Positions 35,200 to 43,090 of a stretch of 64,000 nt of DNA are shown piece by piece. A program made the translations under genes and the position numbers. The stretch covers positions 304,258 to 368,257 of the forward strand of contig JBCCEF010000001.1 in NCBI GenBank assembly GCA_039030395.1, read 5' to 3'. This DNA is from Acidobacteriota bacterium. GTDB taxonomy: Bacteria > Acidobacteriota > Thermoanaerobaculia > Multivoradales > JBCCEF01. The notes beneath the pieces were generated by a model. That model was given only the letters and a program-made list of their open reading frames with translations. It did no database searches and had not been told where the DNA came from. Positions within the stretch are counted from its first letter, which is position 1, and each line of letters opens with the position of its first letter.

Positions 35200-35299
35200 G
35201 AGCCGCCGAGGATGGGGGTGAGACGCCTCCGCGGCCCGGCCGAGAGTGGCACTTCTTGGCGTCGAGGGGGCGGTCCCGCGGGCGGGCGCCTAGCCCCCC
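35200..35299 (-). repeat. Family C dispersed repeat, copy 2
   Basis: Read on the minus strand this begins GGGGGGCTAGGC, whose TAG is the stop of the MMPL-acyltransferase gene. It continues GACGCCAAGAAGTGCCACTC, GGCCGGGCCGCGGAGGCGTC and the CATCCTCGGCGGCTCT segment. The last two thirds match copy 1 at 16858-16923. It lies between that gene and the convergent choice-of-anchor B gene. Confidence 0.7.
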
Positions 35300-38200
35300 T
35301 TCGGCCAAAGGTCTCGGAAGCAGAACCACTGATAGGGCCGGTGTCGGACAGCCTCCTCGATCGCCGCCGCCAGGGTTTCCAAGGCCGGCCGGAGATCAGC
35401 CGAGCGGTCCTGGGTGCGCTGGATGTAGATCGGCTCCGAAGGAGCGACGCGGTACCTTCGGCGCCCTTCGCGGAACACGAACACCGGCATCAGCGGTACC
35501 TCCGCCGAGCGCGCCAGCGCCGCCGGTCCCACGGGCATGCGATAGGGGCGGCCGAAGAGGCGCATTTCGATGCTGCGGCCGGCGGCCCGCGGCCGATCCC
35601 CCTGCAGAGCCACCACCTCACCCTGGCGCAGGGCCTCCAGCAGGCGGATACCGAGGCGCGGATCGATGGTCGAGGCGAAGTGCGTGCGGTAGGCCGAGCC
35701 GGTGCGGCGCTCGATCGCCCGGCGTAGCGCCGCCTGGGTCTTGGCGTCCATCTCTTCCTCGCGCACCACGTGAACCACCACCCCGTCCTCCGAAGAGGGA
35801 ACGGTCGAGCCCACCTCCCAACTGCCGATGTGCGCCGTGACCAGGATGAATCCGCGGTCCCGGGAGAGCAACTCGCGCCAGGTCTCGACCCCCTCCTGCT
35901 GCACCTCGAAGGGAACGTCCGTCTCCAACCGTTCCCAGCGCTCGGTCATGCACCAGGCGAGGTTGTGGACCGTTCGAAAGCTCCGCCGGGCGCCGCCGAA
36001 TACGCCCACCGGTCCGAGCACCGGTTCCAGGTTGCGGACGATCGCCCGCCGCACCCCCCGCAGGCAGGTCCAGAAAAGCACCGCCATCACGGCGATCACC
36101 CAGCCCTTGACCCGCTCCGGCAGGGTGCGGGCGGCGAAGGCGTGGAGGCGAAACCAGAACACACCGGAAAAGCTGAACGGACCGAGCCAGCGGGCCATCC
36201 GGCCGGTGCGCGGTGCGTGCGGCGGCACTTCGTCCGGCGCCGGCTGGTCGACGGCGAAGGGCTCGAAGCTTGAAGAGCCCTCCGGATCCTCCCGGCGCAA
36301 GCGCTCCAGGGCCGGCAGCAGGATCAACGTCACCAGCAAACAGAGGGCCGTTCCCAGGGCCACCACCAAACCCCCGCCGCGCAGCGCGGGAATGCCCGAC
36401 AGGGCGAGGCTGCCGAAGCCGATGACGGTGGTGAGGGTGGTCAGCGCCATCGCCCGGCCGGCGCCGAGCACCGAGCGATGGAGCGCGCCGGCGCCGTGCA
36501 AGGCGTGGAGACCGTCGTCTACCCCGATGCCCAGCAGCAGCGGCGCAACGAGCAGGGTGAATGGATCGAGGGGAAGCCCGAGGAGGCCGCAGGCGCCGAG
36601 GGTCCATAGAGTGCCCAGGGTCACCGGCAGCAGGGCGAGCACGGCCCGGCCGGGGCGTCCCGGGAAGGACACCAGCACCACCAGCGCCACCAGGGCGAGG
36701 GCGATCCCTCCGAGGCGCCGCAGGTCACCGGCCACCTGATCTTTGATCTCCGCCGCCAAGCGCGGCACCGAAGCCACCGCCGGCCGGGGCTCGATGCCGC
36801 GTAGGATCTCCGGCGGTGGACCGGCCGGCCAGCGCCCCACCGGTACTCCGAACGAGACCGCCACCCAGGCGCCCTCAGCGTCCTCCGCCAGCAGCCGGCC
36901 GAGCGCCGAGGGAGCGGCGCTCCAGTCGATCGGCGGCGGTCCGGCGCCGGCCGCCAGAGCGTCGAGCACCGCCAACGGCCGCTCGAAGGCCGAGAGTGCG
37001 AAGCCCTCGGCGGTCAGGGCCTGGCGCAGCGACCCAGCGGCCGCCGCGGCCGGTAGCCGCTGGCGCCGGCCGGGCACCTCGGCCAGCCAGTCCGCCGGCG
37101 AGGTGACGTCGGCGCCGATCGCCCGCAGCCGCCGCGTCACCTCCGCCGCTCGGCCAAGGGCCTCGGCGCGGTCCTGGCCGAAGACCACCACCGTCGAGCG
37201 GTCGAGGCCGAGATCGAAACCCGTAGCGAGGGCGCTCTCGGCGGACATCGCCGGGTGATCGGCCGGGCGCAGGGAGCGCAGATCGCCGTTGAACGAGAGA
37301 TTCCGCACCCCGACGAGAGCGGCCGCGGTGAGCAGCAGTGCCACCACTAGAACCACCCTTCGCCGGCGGCGTCCCCAGGCGACGGCGATCTCCACGGCCC
37401 GGCCCAGGACTCGCCAAATCCACCCTTCGGTGCTCTTCGAATCCTCGCGCTCACCGGCCGTCAGAACCAGGATCGGAGCGCCGACGGCCAAGGTCGCGAC
37501 GAGAATGGCGAGGATTCCCACCAGCACCAGAACGCCGAGTTCCCGAACCGGCCGGAAGTGGCCGAAGGACAGGACACCGAAGGCCAGGGCGGTGGTCACG
37601 GCGGAGGTGAGAATCGCCGGACCGGCATCGCGGCAAGCCGCGAAGAGGGACCCGCCAGCGGCTTTTCCGCCCAGCCGATATTGGCGGAATCGAGTCGCTC
37701 CGTGGATCCCGTAGTCGACTCCGAGGCCGAGCAGGATCGCCGCGAAGGCGACTCCCAGGGCGCTGACCGCGCCGTACAGCACGGCCGCCGCCGCGCCGGT
37801 CCACAACACCCCTGCGGCCACCGCCAGGAGGATCGCCAGGGGCGCCCGCAAACCGCGGAAGAAGAGCAGCAGCAGGAGAGCGATAGCGACGATGGAAAAT
37901 CCGACGGTGCGGGTGAGGTCGCGCCGGAAGAGGCGCTCGTCCTGGGCGGCGTAGAGCGGCCCGCCGACGGCGGACAACCGCCATCTGCCGGGGATGGACT
38001 CCTGGACCGCCGCCAAGGCATTTGCCAGAGCCGCCTCCAAAGCCTTGCCGGTCTCGCTGTCGATATCGCTGCCGGCGGGGGTCACCAGCACCAGGGCGGC
38101 GGCGCCGTCGCGGGACAGAAAGCCTCCGGTTTCCGGGTCTATCGGCCCGCCGGCGGCGGAACCGGTGCCGCCCGCAAGGGTCTCAGCGAGACCCAGCGGA

Positions 38201-38742
38201 TCGGCCGCCGCGAAGAGCGCCGCAAAGCGGCCCGCCGGTGAGCGCAGGCGGCGGCGCAGTTCCGCTACCCGATCGGCAATCGCCGGGGTGGCGAGGCGCT
38301 CTGCCACGGCCTCTTCCGGCGCCGCCAGCACCGCCCGCGGCAGCACCTCGTGGGTGAGGAAGGTGAGATCCTCGGGGCTGATGCCGGCCGTCGCCTCGGC
38401 CACCACCGCGTGGCTCTCGAGCTCCGCCGCCAACTGCTCGGCCACCTCGACGAGCAGGCCGGCGGGCGCACCCCCTTCCTCGGCGACTTCGTCGCCGCCT
38501 CGCCCGCCGGGCTCGGAGCCCGAGACTGCGGAGTCCGCCGCGGTGACCATCACGTAGACCGTTTCCAAGCCGCCGAAGCGCTCCAGATAGCTGCGGTATT
38601 CCTCCGCCGCGGGAGTGCCGGCCGGCAATAGGTCGACGAGCTGCCCCTCGATGCGCAATTGGCCGGCCACCCATAACGAGAGGAGGGACAAGACCAGCGC
38701 CGCGACGAGGGGCAGCAGCCAGGTGAAACGGCTGCGGAGCAT
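35290..38742 (-). CDS. Fusion protein: MMPL/RND-type exporter plus LpxL/HtrB-like acyltransferase
   Basis: The 1150-residue product has two exporter halves, each with an N-terminal helix, an exported loop and a five-helix block. Examples are ILLGLGVDYGIHGATRF near residue 340 and LLLGIGVDDGLHALHG near 750. At about residue 870 it continues into a lysophospholipid acyltransferase of the LpxL type, with the catalytic HX4E motif TAHIGSWE (about 968), LQGDRPRAAGRS, and a C-terminal PYQWFCFRDLWP. There is no stop between the parts. MMPL exporters and LpxL-like enzymes occur as separate genes in aryl polyene and similar lipid clusters, so I infer acylation coupled to lipid export. ATG 38742 was chosen; the longer frame lacks family similarity. 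Confidence 0.87.
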   Translation of the reverse strand: MLRSRFTWLLPLVAALVLSLLSLWVAGQLRIEGQLVDLLPAGTPAAEEYRSYLERFGGLETVYVMVTAADSAVSGSEPGGRGGDEVAEEGGAPAGLLVEVAEQLAAELESHAVVAEATAGISPEDLTFLTHEVLPRAVLAAPEEAVAERLATPAIADRVAELRRRLRSPAGRFAALFAAADPLGLAETLAGGTGSAAGGPIDPETGGFLSRDGAAALVLVTPAGSDIDSETGKALEAALANALAAVQESIPGRWRLSAVGGPLYAAQDERLFRRDLTRTVGFSIVAIALLLLLFFRGLRAPLAILLAVAAGVLWTGAAAAVLYGAVSALGVAFAAILLGLGVDYGIHGATRFRQYRLGGKAAGGSLFAACRDAGPAILTSAVTTALAFGVLSFGHFRPVRELGVLVLVGILAILVATLAVGAPILVLTAGEREDSKSTEGWIWRVLGRAVEIAVAWGRRRRRVVLVVALLLTAAALVGVRNLSFNGDLRSLRPADHPAMSAESALATGFDLGLDRSTVVVFGQDRAEALGRAAEVTRRLRAIGADVTSPADWLAEVPGRRQRLPAAAAAGSLRQALTAEGFALSAFERPLAVLDALAAGAGPPPIDWSAAPSALGRLLAEDAEGAWVAVSFGVPVGRWPAGPPPEILRGIEPRPAVASVPRLAAEIKDQVAGDLRRLGGIALALVALVVLVSFPGRPGRAVLALLPVTLGTLWTLGACGLLGLPLDPFTLLVAPLLLGIGVDDGLHALHGAGALHRSVLGAGRAMALTTLTTVIGFGSLALSGIPALRGGGLVVALGTALCLLVTLILLPALERLRREDPEGSSSFEPFAVDQPAPDEVPPHAPRTGRMARWLGPFSFSGVFWFRLHAFAARTLPERVKGWVIAVMAVLFWTCLRGVRRAIVRNLEPVLGPVGVFGGARRSFRTVHNLAWCMTERWERLETDVPFEVQQEGVETWRELLSRDRGFILVTAHIGSWEVGSTVPSSEDGVVVHVVREEEMDAKTQAALRRAIERRTGSAYRTHFASTIDPRLGIRLLEALRQGEVVALQGDRPRAAGRSIEMRLFGRPYRMPVGPAALARSAEVPLMPVFVFREGRRRYRVAPSEPIYIQRTQDRSADLRPALETLAAAIEEAVRHRPYQWFCFRDLWPKGG

Positions 38743-38806
38743 CGGCGAACTGTATCCCAGGCGCGGCAGGGTGTGGCAAACTCGGCGACGACCCGCGAGG
38801 ACGCTC

Positions 38807-40123
38807 ATGGAAAGCCAGACTGCAACTCGGCCATCGAGTCCGCCCCGTCCACAGGTGGTGATTGTCGGCGGCGGTTTCGGCGGCATCGAGTGCGTCAAGA
38901 AGCTCGACGGCGCCGACGCCGACGTGCTGCTGGTGGACCGCAACAATTACCACCTGTTCACCCCGCTGCTATACCAGGTGGCGAGTTCGCTCTTGAACCC
39001 GTCGGACATTGCCTACCCGCTGCGCAAGTTGCTGCGCGGATCGCGCAACCTGCGTTTCCGGCGCTCGACGGTGACGGACATCGACCTCGACGGGAAATAC
39101 CTGACGACCGCCGACGGGCACCGCATCGACTGGGACGTCCTGGTGCTGGCCGCCGGTAGCGAATCCAATTTCTTCGGCAACGGCGAGATCGCCGAGCGCT
39201 CCATCGGCCTCAAGAACCTGGACGAAGCCTTGCAGCTTCGGAACCACATCCTCAGTTGCCTCGACCAGGCCAGCCGAGCCACCGACCCGGAAGAGATTGC
39301 CGCCTGGCTCACCTTTGTGATCGTCGGCGGCGGACCGACCGGAGTGGAGTACGCCGGTGCGCTGGCGGAGTTGTTCCGGCTGGTGCTGCGCGCCGAGTAC
39401 CCGGAGCTGATCGGACACAGCCCCCGAATCGTCCTGGTCGAAGCCATGGACCGGTTGCTGCCGCCCTTCGATCCGCGCCTCGGCGCCTATGCCGAAAAGG
39501 TGCTGACCCGACTCGGTGTCGAGGTGATGACCGGCGTGCGGGTGGAGGGCGCGACGGATTCCGAAGTGCGCTTGTCGGGAGTCGAACCGGCGGGCGAGGT
39601 AGAGATCGCCTCGCGCACTCTGGTGTGGGCCGCCGGCGTGCGCCCGACGGATCTCGCCGGCGAGGTGGAGGCGGAGAAGAGCCGCAGCCGGCGCCTGCGG
39701 GTGGACGAATTCTTGCGCCTCGACGGCCGCAACGACGTGTACGCCATTGGCGATCTCGCTTCCGTCGATCAGGACGGCCAGGAGCTGCCGATGCTCAGCC
39801 CGCCGGCGATGCAGGCCGGCCGCTATGTGGCCCGGCGGATCCTCGCCGGCCTCCGCCGGAAAGGCTCGAAGAAGCCCTTCCGCTACAAGGACAAGGGCAC
39901 CATGGCGGTGATTGGTCGCAACGCCGCCGTCGCCGAGGTCGGCGCGCTGCGCCTCACCGGTTTCATCGGCTGGTTGGCCTGGCTCGGGCTACACCTCTAC
40001 TACCTGGTGGGCTTCCGCAATCGCCTGGCGGTGATGATCTCCTGGGGGTTCAACTACCTGAAGGCGGACCGGCCGGTGCGGCTGATCACCCGCGCCAAGG
40101 CCGCCCCGTTGGCGGACGCCTAG
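38807..40123 (+). CDS. ndh: Type II NADH dehydrogenase (NDH-2)
   Basis: The 438-residue flavoprotein has two dinucleotide-binding motifs, VVIVGGGFGGIE (about residues 17-28) for FAD and VIVGGGPTGVEYAG (about 168-181) for NADH. It also has the NDH-2 motifs NNYHLFTPLLYQVAS, AAGSESNFFG and YAIGDLA. It oxidises NADH and passes electrons to quinone at the membrane without pumping protons. The C-terminal stretch GWLAWLGLHLYYLVGFRNR is the membrane-associated helix. ATG 38807 follows GAGG. Its stop codon is the first TAG of a family B hairpin repeat. The gene diverges from the MMPL fusion with 64 bases between starts. Confidence 0.93.
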   Translation: MESQTATRPSSPPRPQVVIVGGGFGGIECVKKLDGADADVLLVDRNNYHLFTPLLYQVASSLLNPSDIAYPLRKLLRGSRNLRFRRSTVTDIDLDGKYLTTADGHRIDWDVLVLAAGSESNFFGNGEIAERSIGLKNLDEALQLRNHILSCLDQASRATDPEEIAAWLTFVIVGGGPTGVEYAGALAELFRLVLRAEYPELIGHSPRIVLVEAMDRLLPPFDPRLGAYAEKVLTRLGVEVMTGVRVEGATDSEVRLSGVEPAGEVEIASRTLVWAAGVRPTDLAGEVEAEKSRSRRLRVDEFLRLDGRNDVYAIGDLASVDQDGQELPMLSPPAMQAGRYVARRILAGLRRKGSKKPFRYKDKGTMAVIGRNAAVAEVGALRLTGFIGWLAWLGLHLYYLVGFRNRLAVMISWGFNYLKADRPVRLITRAKAAPLADA

Positions 40124-40170
40124 CAGGTTGCTGAAAACGGACTTCGGCCGATCCTTGAAGCTCCCTGCTA
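40121..40170. repeat. Family B hairpin repeat, copy 1, between convergent genes
   Basis: This 50-bp hairpin reads TAGCAGGTTGCTGAAAAC at the left and ends CTCCCTGCTA, with complementary ends (TAGCAGG/CCTGCTA). Its first TAG is the stop of ndh and its last CTA is the stop of the PPK2 gene on the other strand. It probably works as a bidirectional terminator. Confidence 0.8.
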
Positions 40171-41049
40171 ACCGCCGGCTTCCTCCACCAAGAGGCGCCG
40201 CTGTTCGGCCAGGGCGGCGCGCTCGTCCGCCGGTAGTTCCGGGTAATTCAGATGCAACCGTCGCAGGGACTCGACGACGATCTTCGCCACCTGCAGGCGC
40301 ATATAGCGCTTATCGTCCGCCGGAATCGCATACCACGGCGCATGCGGGCGCGAAGTGGCGTTCAGGGCATCCTCGTAGGCTTCCATATAGCGGTCCCAGA
40401 AACCGCGCTCCCGCACGTCGCCGGCGGAGAACTTCCAGTTCTTCCGGCGCTCGTCGATGCGCGCCAGGAAGCGCTGCCGCTGCTCTTCCTTGGAGACATT
40501 GAGCCAGAACTTCAGGATCTTGGTGCCGTTGCGGGCCAGATGCTCTTCGAACTGGCGGATGGACTGGTAGCGCTCGGACCAGCGCTGGTCCATCGACATC
40601 AGCCGCGGCAAGCGCTGGGGCCCGAGGTATTCCGGATGCACCCGCACCACCAACACCTCTTCGTAGTGGCTGCGGTTGAAGACGCCGATGCGGCCGCGTT
40701 CCGGTAGCCGGCGGGAAATCCGCCACAGAAAGTCGTGGTCGAGTTCTTCGGCCGACGGTTGCTTGAAATTGGAAACCTGGAAGCCCGCCGGATTGACGCC
40801 GGTGAGTACAGCTCGAATGGTGCCGTCTTTGCCGGCCGCGTCCATCGCCTGAAACACCAGCAGCAGAGCGTAGCGGTCGTCGGCGTAGAGCTTTCGCTGA
40901 AGCTTTGCGAGCTGGTCTACCTGCTCCGCCAGGAGAGCCTTCGCCTGCTTGCGAGCCAAGGGTCCGGAAGGAGGCTGGGTGGGCAGTTCCGTGCGTCGAA
41001 AGGACCCGTCGAAGGGCACGAGGTACGGGCTATCTACGGGTTCGATCAT
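40168..41049 (-). CDS. ppk2: Polyphosphate kinase 2 family protein (PPK2)
   Basis: The 293-residue protein has the PPK2 Walker A FQAMDAAGKDGTIRAVLTGV, the Walker B VFNRSHYEEVLVVRVHP and the lid region SMDQRWSERYQSI. PPK2 enzymes transfer phosphate between polyphosphate and nucleotides. The sequence resembles the single-domain class that phosphorylates AMP/ADP with polyphosphate, but class cannot be fixed from the motifs alone. The stop codon is provided by a family B hairpin repeat. Confidence 0.9.
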   Translation of the reverse strand: MIEPVDSPYLVPFDGSFRRTELPTQPPSGPLARKQAKALLAEQVDQLAKLQRKLYADDRYALLLVFQAMDAAGKDGTIRAVLTGVNPAGFQVSNFKQPSAEELDHDFLWRISRRLPERGRIGVFNRSHYEEVLVVRVHPEYLGPQRLPRLMSMDQRWSERYQSIRQFEEHLARNGTKILKFWLNVSKEEQRQRFLARIDERRKNWKFSAGDVRERGFWDRYMEAYEDALNATSRPHAPWYAIPADDKRYMRLQVAKIVVESLRRLHLNYPELPADERAALAEQRRLLVEEAGG

Positions 41050-41235
41050 CGATGTTTCTCCCCTTGGGAAGCTCGCAAGAGCTTACGTGCGCATGATTCG
41101 TCGTTCTGCTATCCTAGTTTAGTGTTGGGGACCTTCTCAGGGGCCAGGTCTCGTTAGTTTTCTGAACATTCCGCATCTGCGCAGTCTGCTCGAAGCGTCG
41201 AACTGCGTCCAGTCTTTTCGTTTGCAGGAGGAACC

Positions 41236-41916
41236 ATGAAAAATTGTCGCGCAACCATGTTTTTGGGTTTGCTCTGTATCGTCGGCATCGCTCTGGCCGG
41301 GCCGGCGCTGGCGACGCAGGGCGGTGACCTGCCGCAACTCACCAGCTATCCGGCCGATCCCTTCACCCCCACCGAAGAACAGGCCGTGACCACCTGGATG
41401 CTCGCTCAACCGGCGGTCAAGGCCCTGCTCGGCGACGACCGCACCCGAATCCTGCGGGGCGGTTCGGACTACCCCAAGGGCCCCGATGGCCCCTTCCGCC
41501 GGGCCACCCTGATCATCCGCAACTACGACCAGGGACTGACCCATGAAGTGACCGCCAACCTCGCCACCGGTGAAATCTCGACCCGCAACGACTACGGTCT
41601 GATCCAGCCCAACCGCGCCGAGCGGGAAGAAGCGATCGCCTTGATCGAGCAGGACGAGAGCCTCGCCGTCTACCGGAACAACCCGAAGCTGGTTTTGAAT
41701 GGTGCGTTCTTCTTGCGCAGTCCGCACAAGCAGGATCCCTGCAGCCGCAACATCTGCCTGATCTTCCACTTCGTCGACACCAGCGGCACCCACAGCCGCT
41801 CGGCGCGCCGGGTGCTCGTTGACCTGACCCGAGGCGAGGTGGTTCCCAACCGCTTCGACTACGGTTCGATCTGGGACACCCAGTACGTCAAGAACTTCAA
41901 CGCGGAGGGCAAGTGA
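41236..41916 (+). CDS. Secreted protein resembling the N-terminal region of copper amine oxidases
   Basis: The 226-residue protein has a signal peptide (MFLGLLCIVGIALAGPALAT) and a body reminiscent of the N2/N3 domains of copper amine oxidases: HPLxxLTxxE-like YPADPFTPTEEQAVTTWML, RRATLIIRNYDQGLTHEVTANLATGE and RVLVDLTRGEV. The adjoining downstream gene resembles the catalytic domain of the same enzymes, so one ancestral protein appears split into two. ATG 41236 follows GGAGGA. The similarity is by eye and the functional state is unknown. Confidence 0.65.
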   Translation: MKNCRATMFLGLLCIVGIALAGPALATQGGDLPQLTSYPADPFTPTEEQAVTTWMLAQPAVKALLGDDRTRILRGGSDYPKGPDGPFRRATLIIRNYDQGLTHEVTANLATGEISTRNDYGLIQPNRAEREEAIALIEQDESLAVYRNNPKLVLNGAFFLRSPHKQDPCSRNICLIFHFVDTSGTHSRSARRVLVDLTRGEVVPNRFDYGSIWDTQYVKNFNAEGK

Positions 41917-41918
41917 CC

Positions 41919-43025
41919 ATGAAAGCCAAGACGATTCTTTCCGCCGTGGCGTTGGTCGCGACCCTCGGAGTCTTCGCGGCAGCCCCGGCCCAGGCGGGCG
42001 GCTGCGCCAATGCCGTGAGCTGGCCGTCGGACGTGCCGCTGTGGGAGTTCTGCTATCGCTCTCCCAACCAGAGTCAGCCTTCGGGTAACGGCTCCGGCCT
42101 CGAAATCTACGACGTGAAGTGGAAGGGCACCACCATCCTGAAGCAGGCCCACATTCCCATCCTGAACGTGCGCTACGACGGCACCTGCTTCAGCGACCCC
42201 TGCTACCGCGACTGGTTCGACGAGAACCAACGATTCGAATGCGCCCCGGGGTCCGGCGGCGAGTGCACCGGCGCCACCACGCCGGCGAGCACCGTGTGTG
42301 ACCATCCGGGCAGTGACGCCGGCAGCTTCACCGGTGTCGCCGTCGAGGACTTCGGCACCAGCCTCAAGCTGACCGCCCAGACCTCCGCCGGCTGGTATCG
42401 CTACATTCCGACCTGGGAGTTCTTCGCCGACGGCACCATCCAGGCGCGCACCAGTTTCACCGCCGTAGATCACCCCTGTGAGCAGGAGGACCACAACCAC
42501 CACGCCTACTGGCGCTTCGACTTCGACATCGGCGATTCAGCGGACAACTGGGTCGATAAGGTGGTCGGCGGCGTCGGCACTCGGGTCACCACCGAGACCG
42601 AGTGGATCGACACCAGCCCCGCCCGCTCCCAGTGGTTGGTCGGCAGCAACAGCTCTCCGTACATGGTCGAGGTCACCCGCAACGCCGGGGACCAGGCCGC
42701 CGGCGATCCGCCGATCGTTCCCAACGATTTTCCGATGGCGGACGGCTGGCTACTCGCCTACAAGAGCAACGAGTTGACGGACTTCACAGGCTTCTCCACG
42801 GACCCCGCCGTTTGCCGCGCAAATTTGGCGAACTTCACCAACGGCGAAAACGTCAACGGCACGGACATCGTTCTGTGGGTCCACGCCGGCAGCTTCCACG
42901 AGTCGCAGCCGGGCGGCAACAACATGCGCTGCACCGATGCCGGGCCGACCCTGCGGGTGATCGAGGGCTTCGAGGACGGCTTCGAGACCGGCGACACCAT
43001 CCGGTGGTCGTCGGAAACGCCGTAA
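41919..43025 (+). CDS. Secreted copper-amine-oxidase-like catalytic domain with altered cofactor site and C-terminal DGFETG tail
   Basis: The 368-residue protein has a signal peptide ending AAPAQAGG. It resembles the C-terminal domain of copper amine oxidases: TSAGWYRYIPTWEFFADGTI around Tyr160 aligns with the TPQ-forming N-Y-(D/E) motif, HNHHAYWRFDFDIG (192-205) with the HxH copper ligands, and LWVHAGSFHESQPGG with the third His. The residues flanking the tyrosine are Trp and Arg instead of Asn and Asp/Glu, so cofactor formation is doubtful. It ends GFEDGFETGDTIRWSSETP. ATG 41919 lies 9 bases after GGAGGG; a GTG at 41913 overlapping the previous stop is an alternative. Confidence 0.7.
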   Translation: MKAKTILSAVALVATLGVFAAAPAQAGGCANAVSWPSDVPLWEFCYRSPNQSQPSGNGSGLEIYDVKWKGTTILKQAHIPILNVRYDGTCFSDPCYRDWFDENQRFECAPGSGGECTGATTPASTVCDHPGSDAGSFTGVAVEDFGTSLKLTAQTSAGWYRYIPTWEFFADGTIQARTSFTAVDHPCEQEDHNHHAYWRFDFDIGDSADNWVDKVVGGVGTRVTTETEWIDTSPARSQWLVGSNSSPYMVEVTRNAGDQAAGDPPIVPNDFPMADGWLLAYKSNELTDFTGFSTDPAVCRANLANFTNGENVNGTDIVLWVHAGSFHESQPGGNNMRCTDAGPTLRVIEGFEDGFETGDTIRWSSETP

Positions 43026-43046
43026 CGCGCTTCCAGCGCGATCACA

Positions 43047-43080
43047 AACGCCCGAGCGCCGGACGGCCTCGGGCGTTTTC
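43047..43080 (+). terminator. Rho-independent terminator after the amine-oxidase-like pair
   Basis: AACGCCCGAG pairs with CTCGGGCGTT around an 11-base loop and is followed by TTC, 22 bases after the stop at 43025. The symmetrical AAC/GTT ends would also permit termination from the opposite side for the DUF418 gene. Confidence 0.8.
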
Positions 43081-43090
43081 CTTTGGCCGA

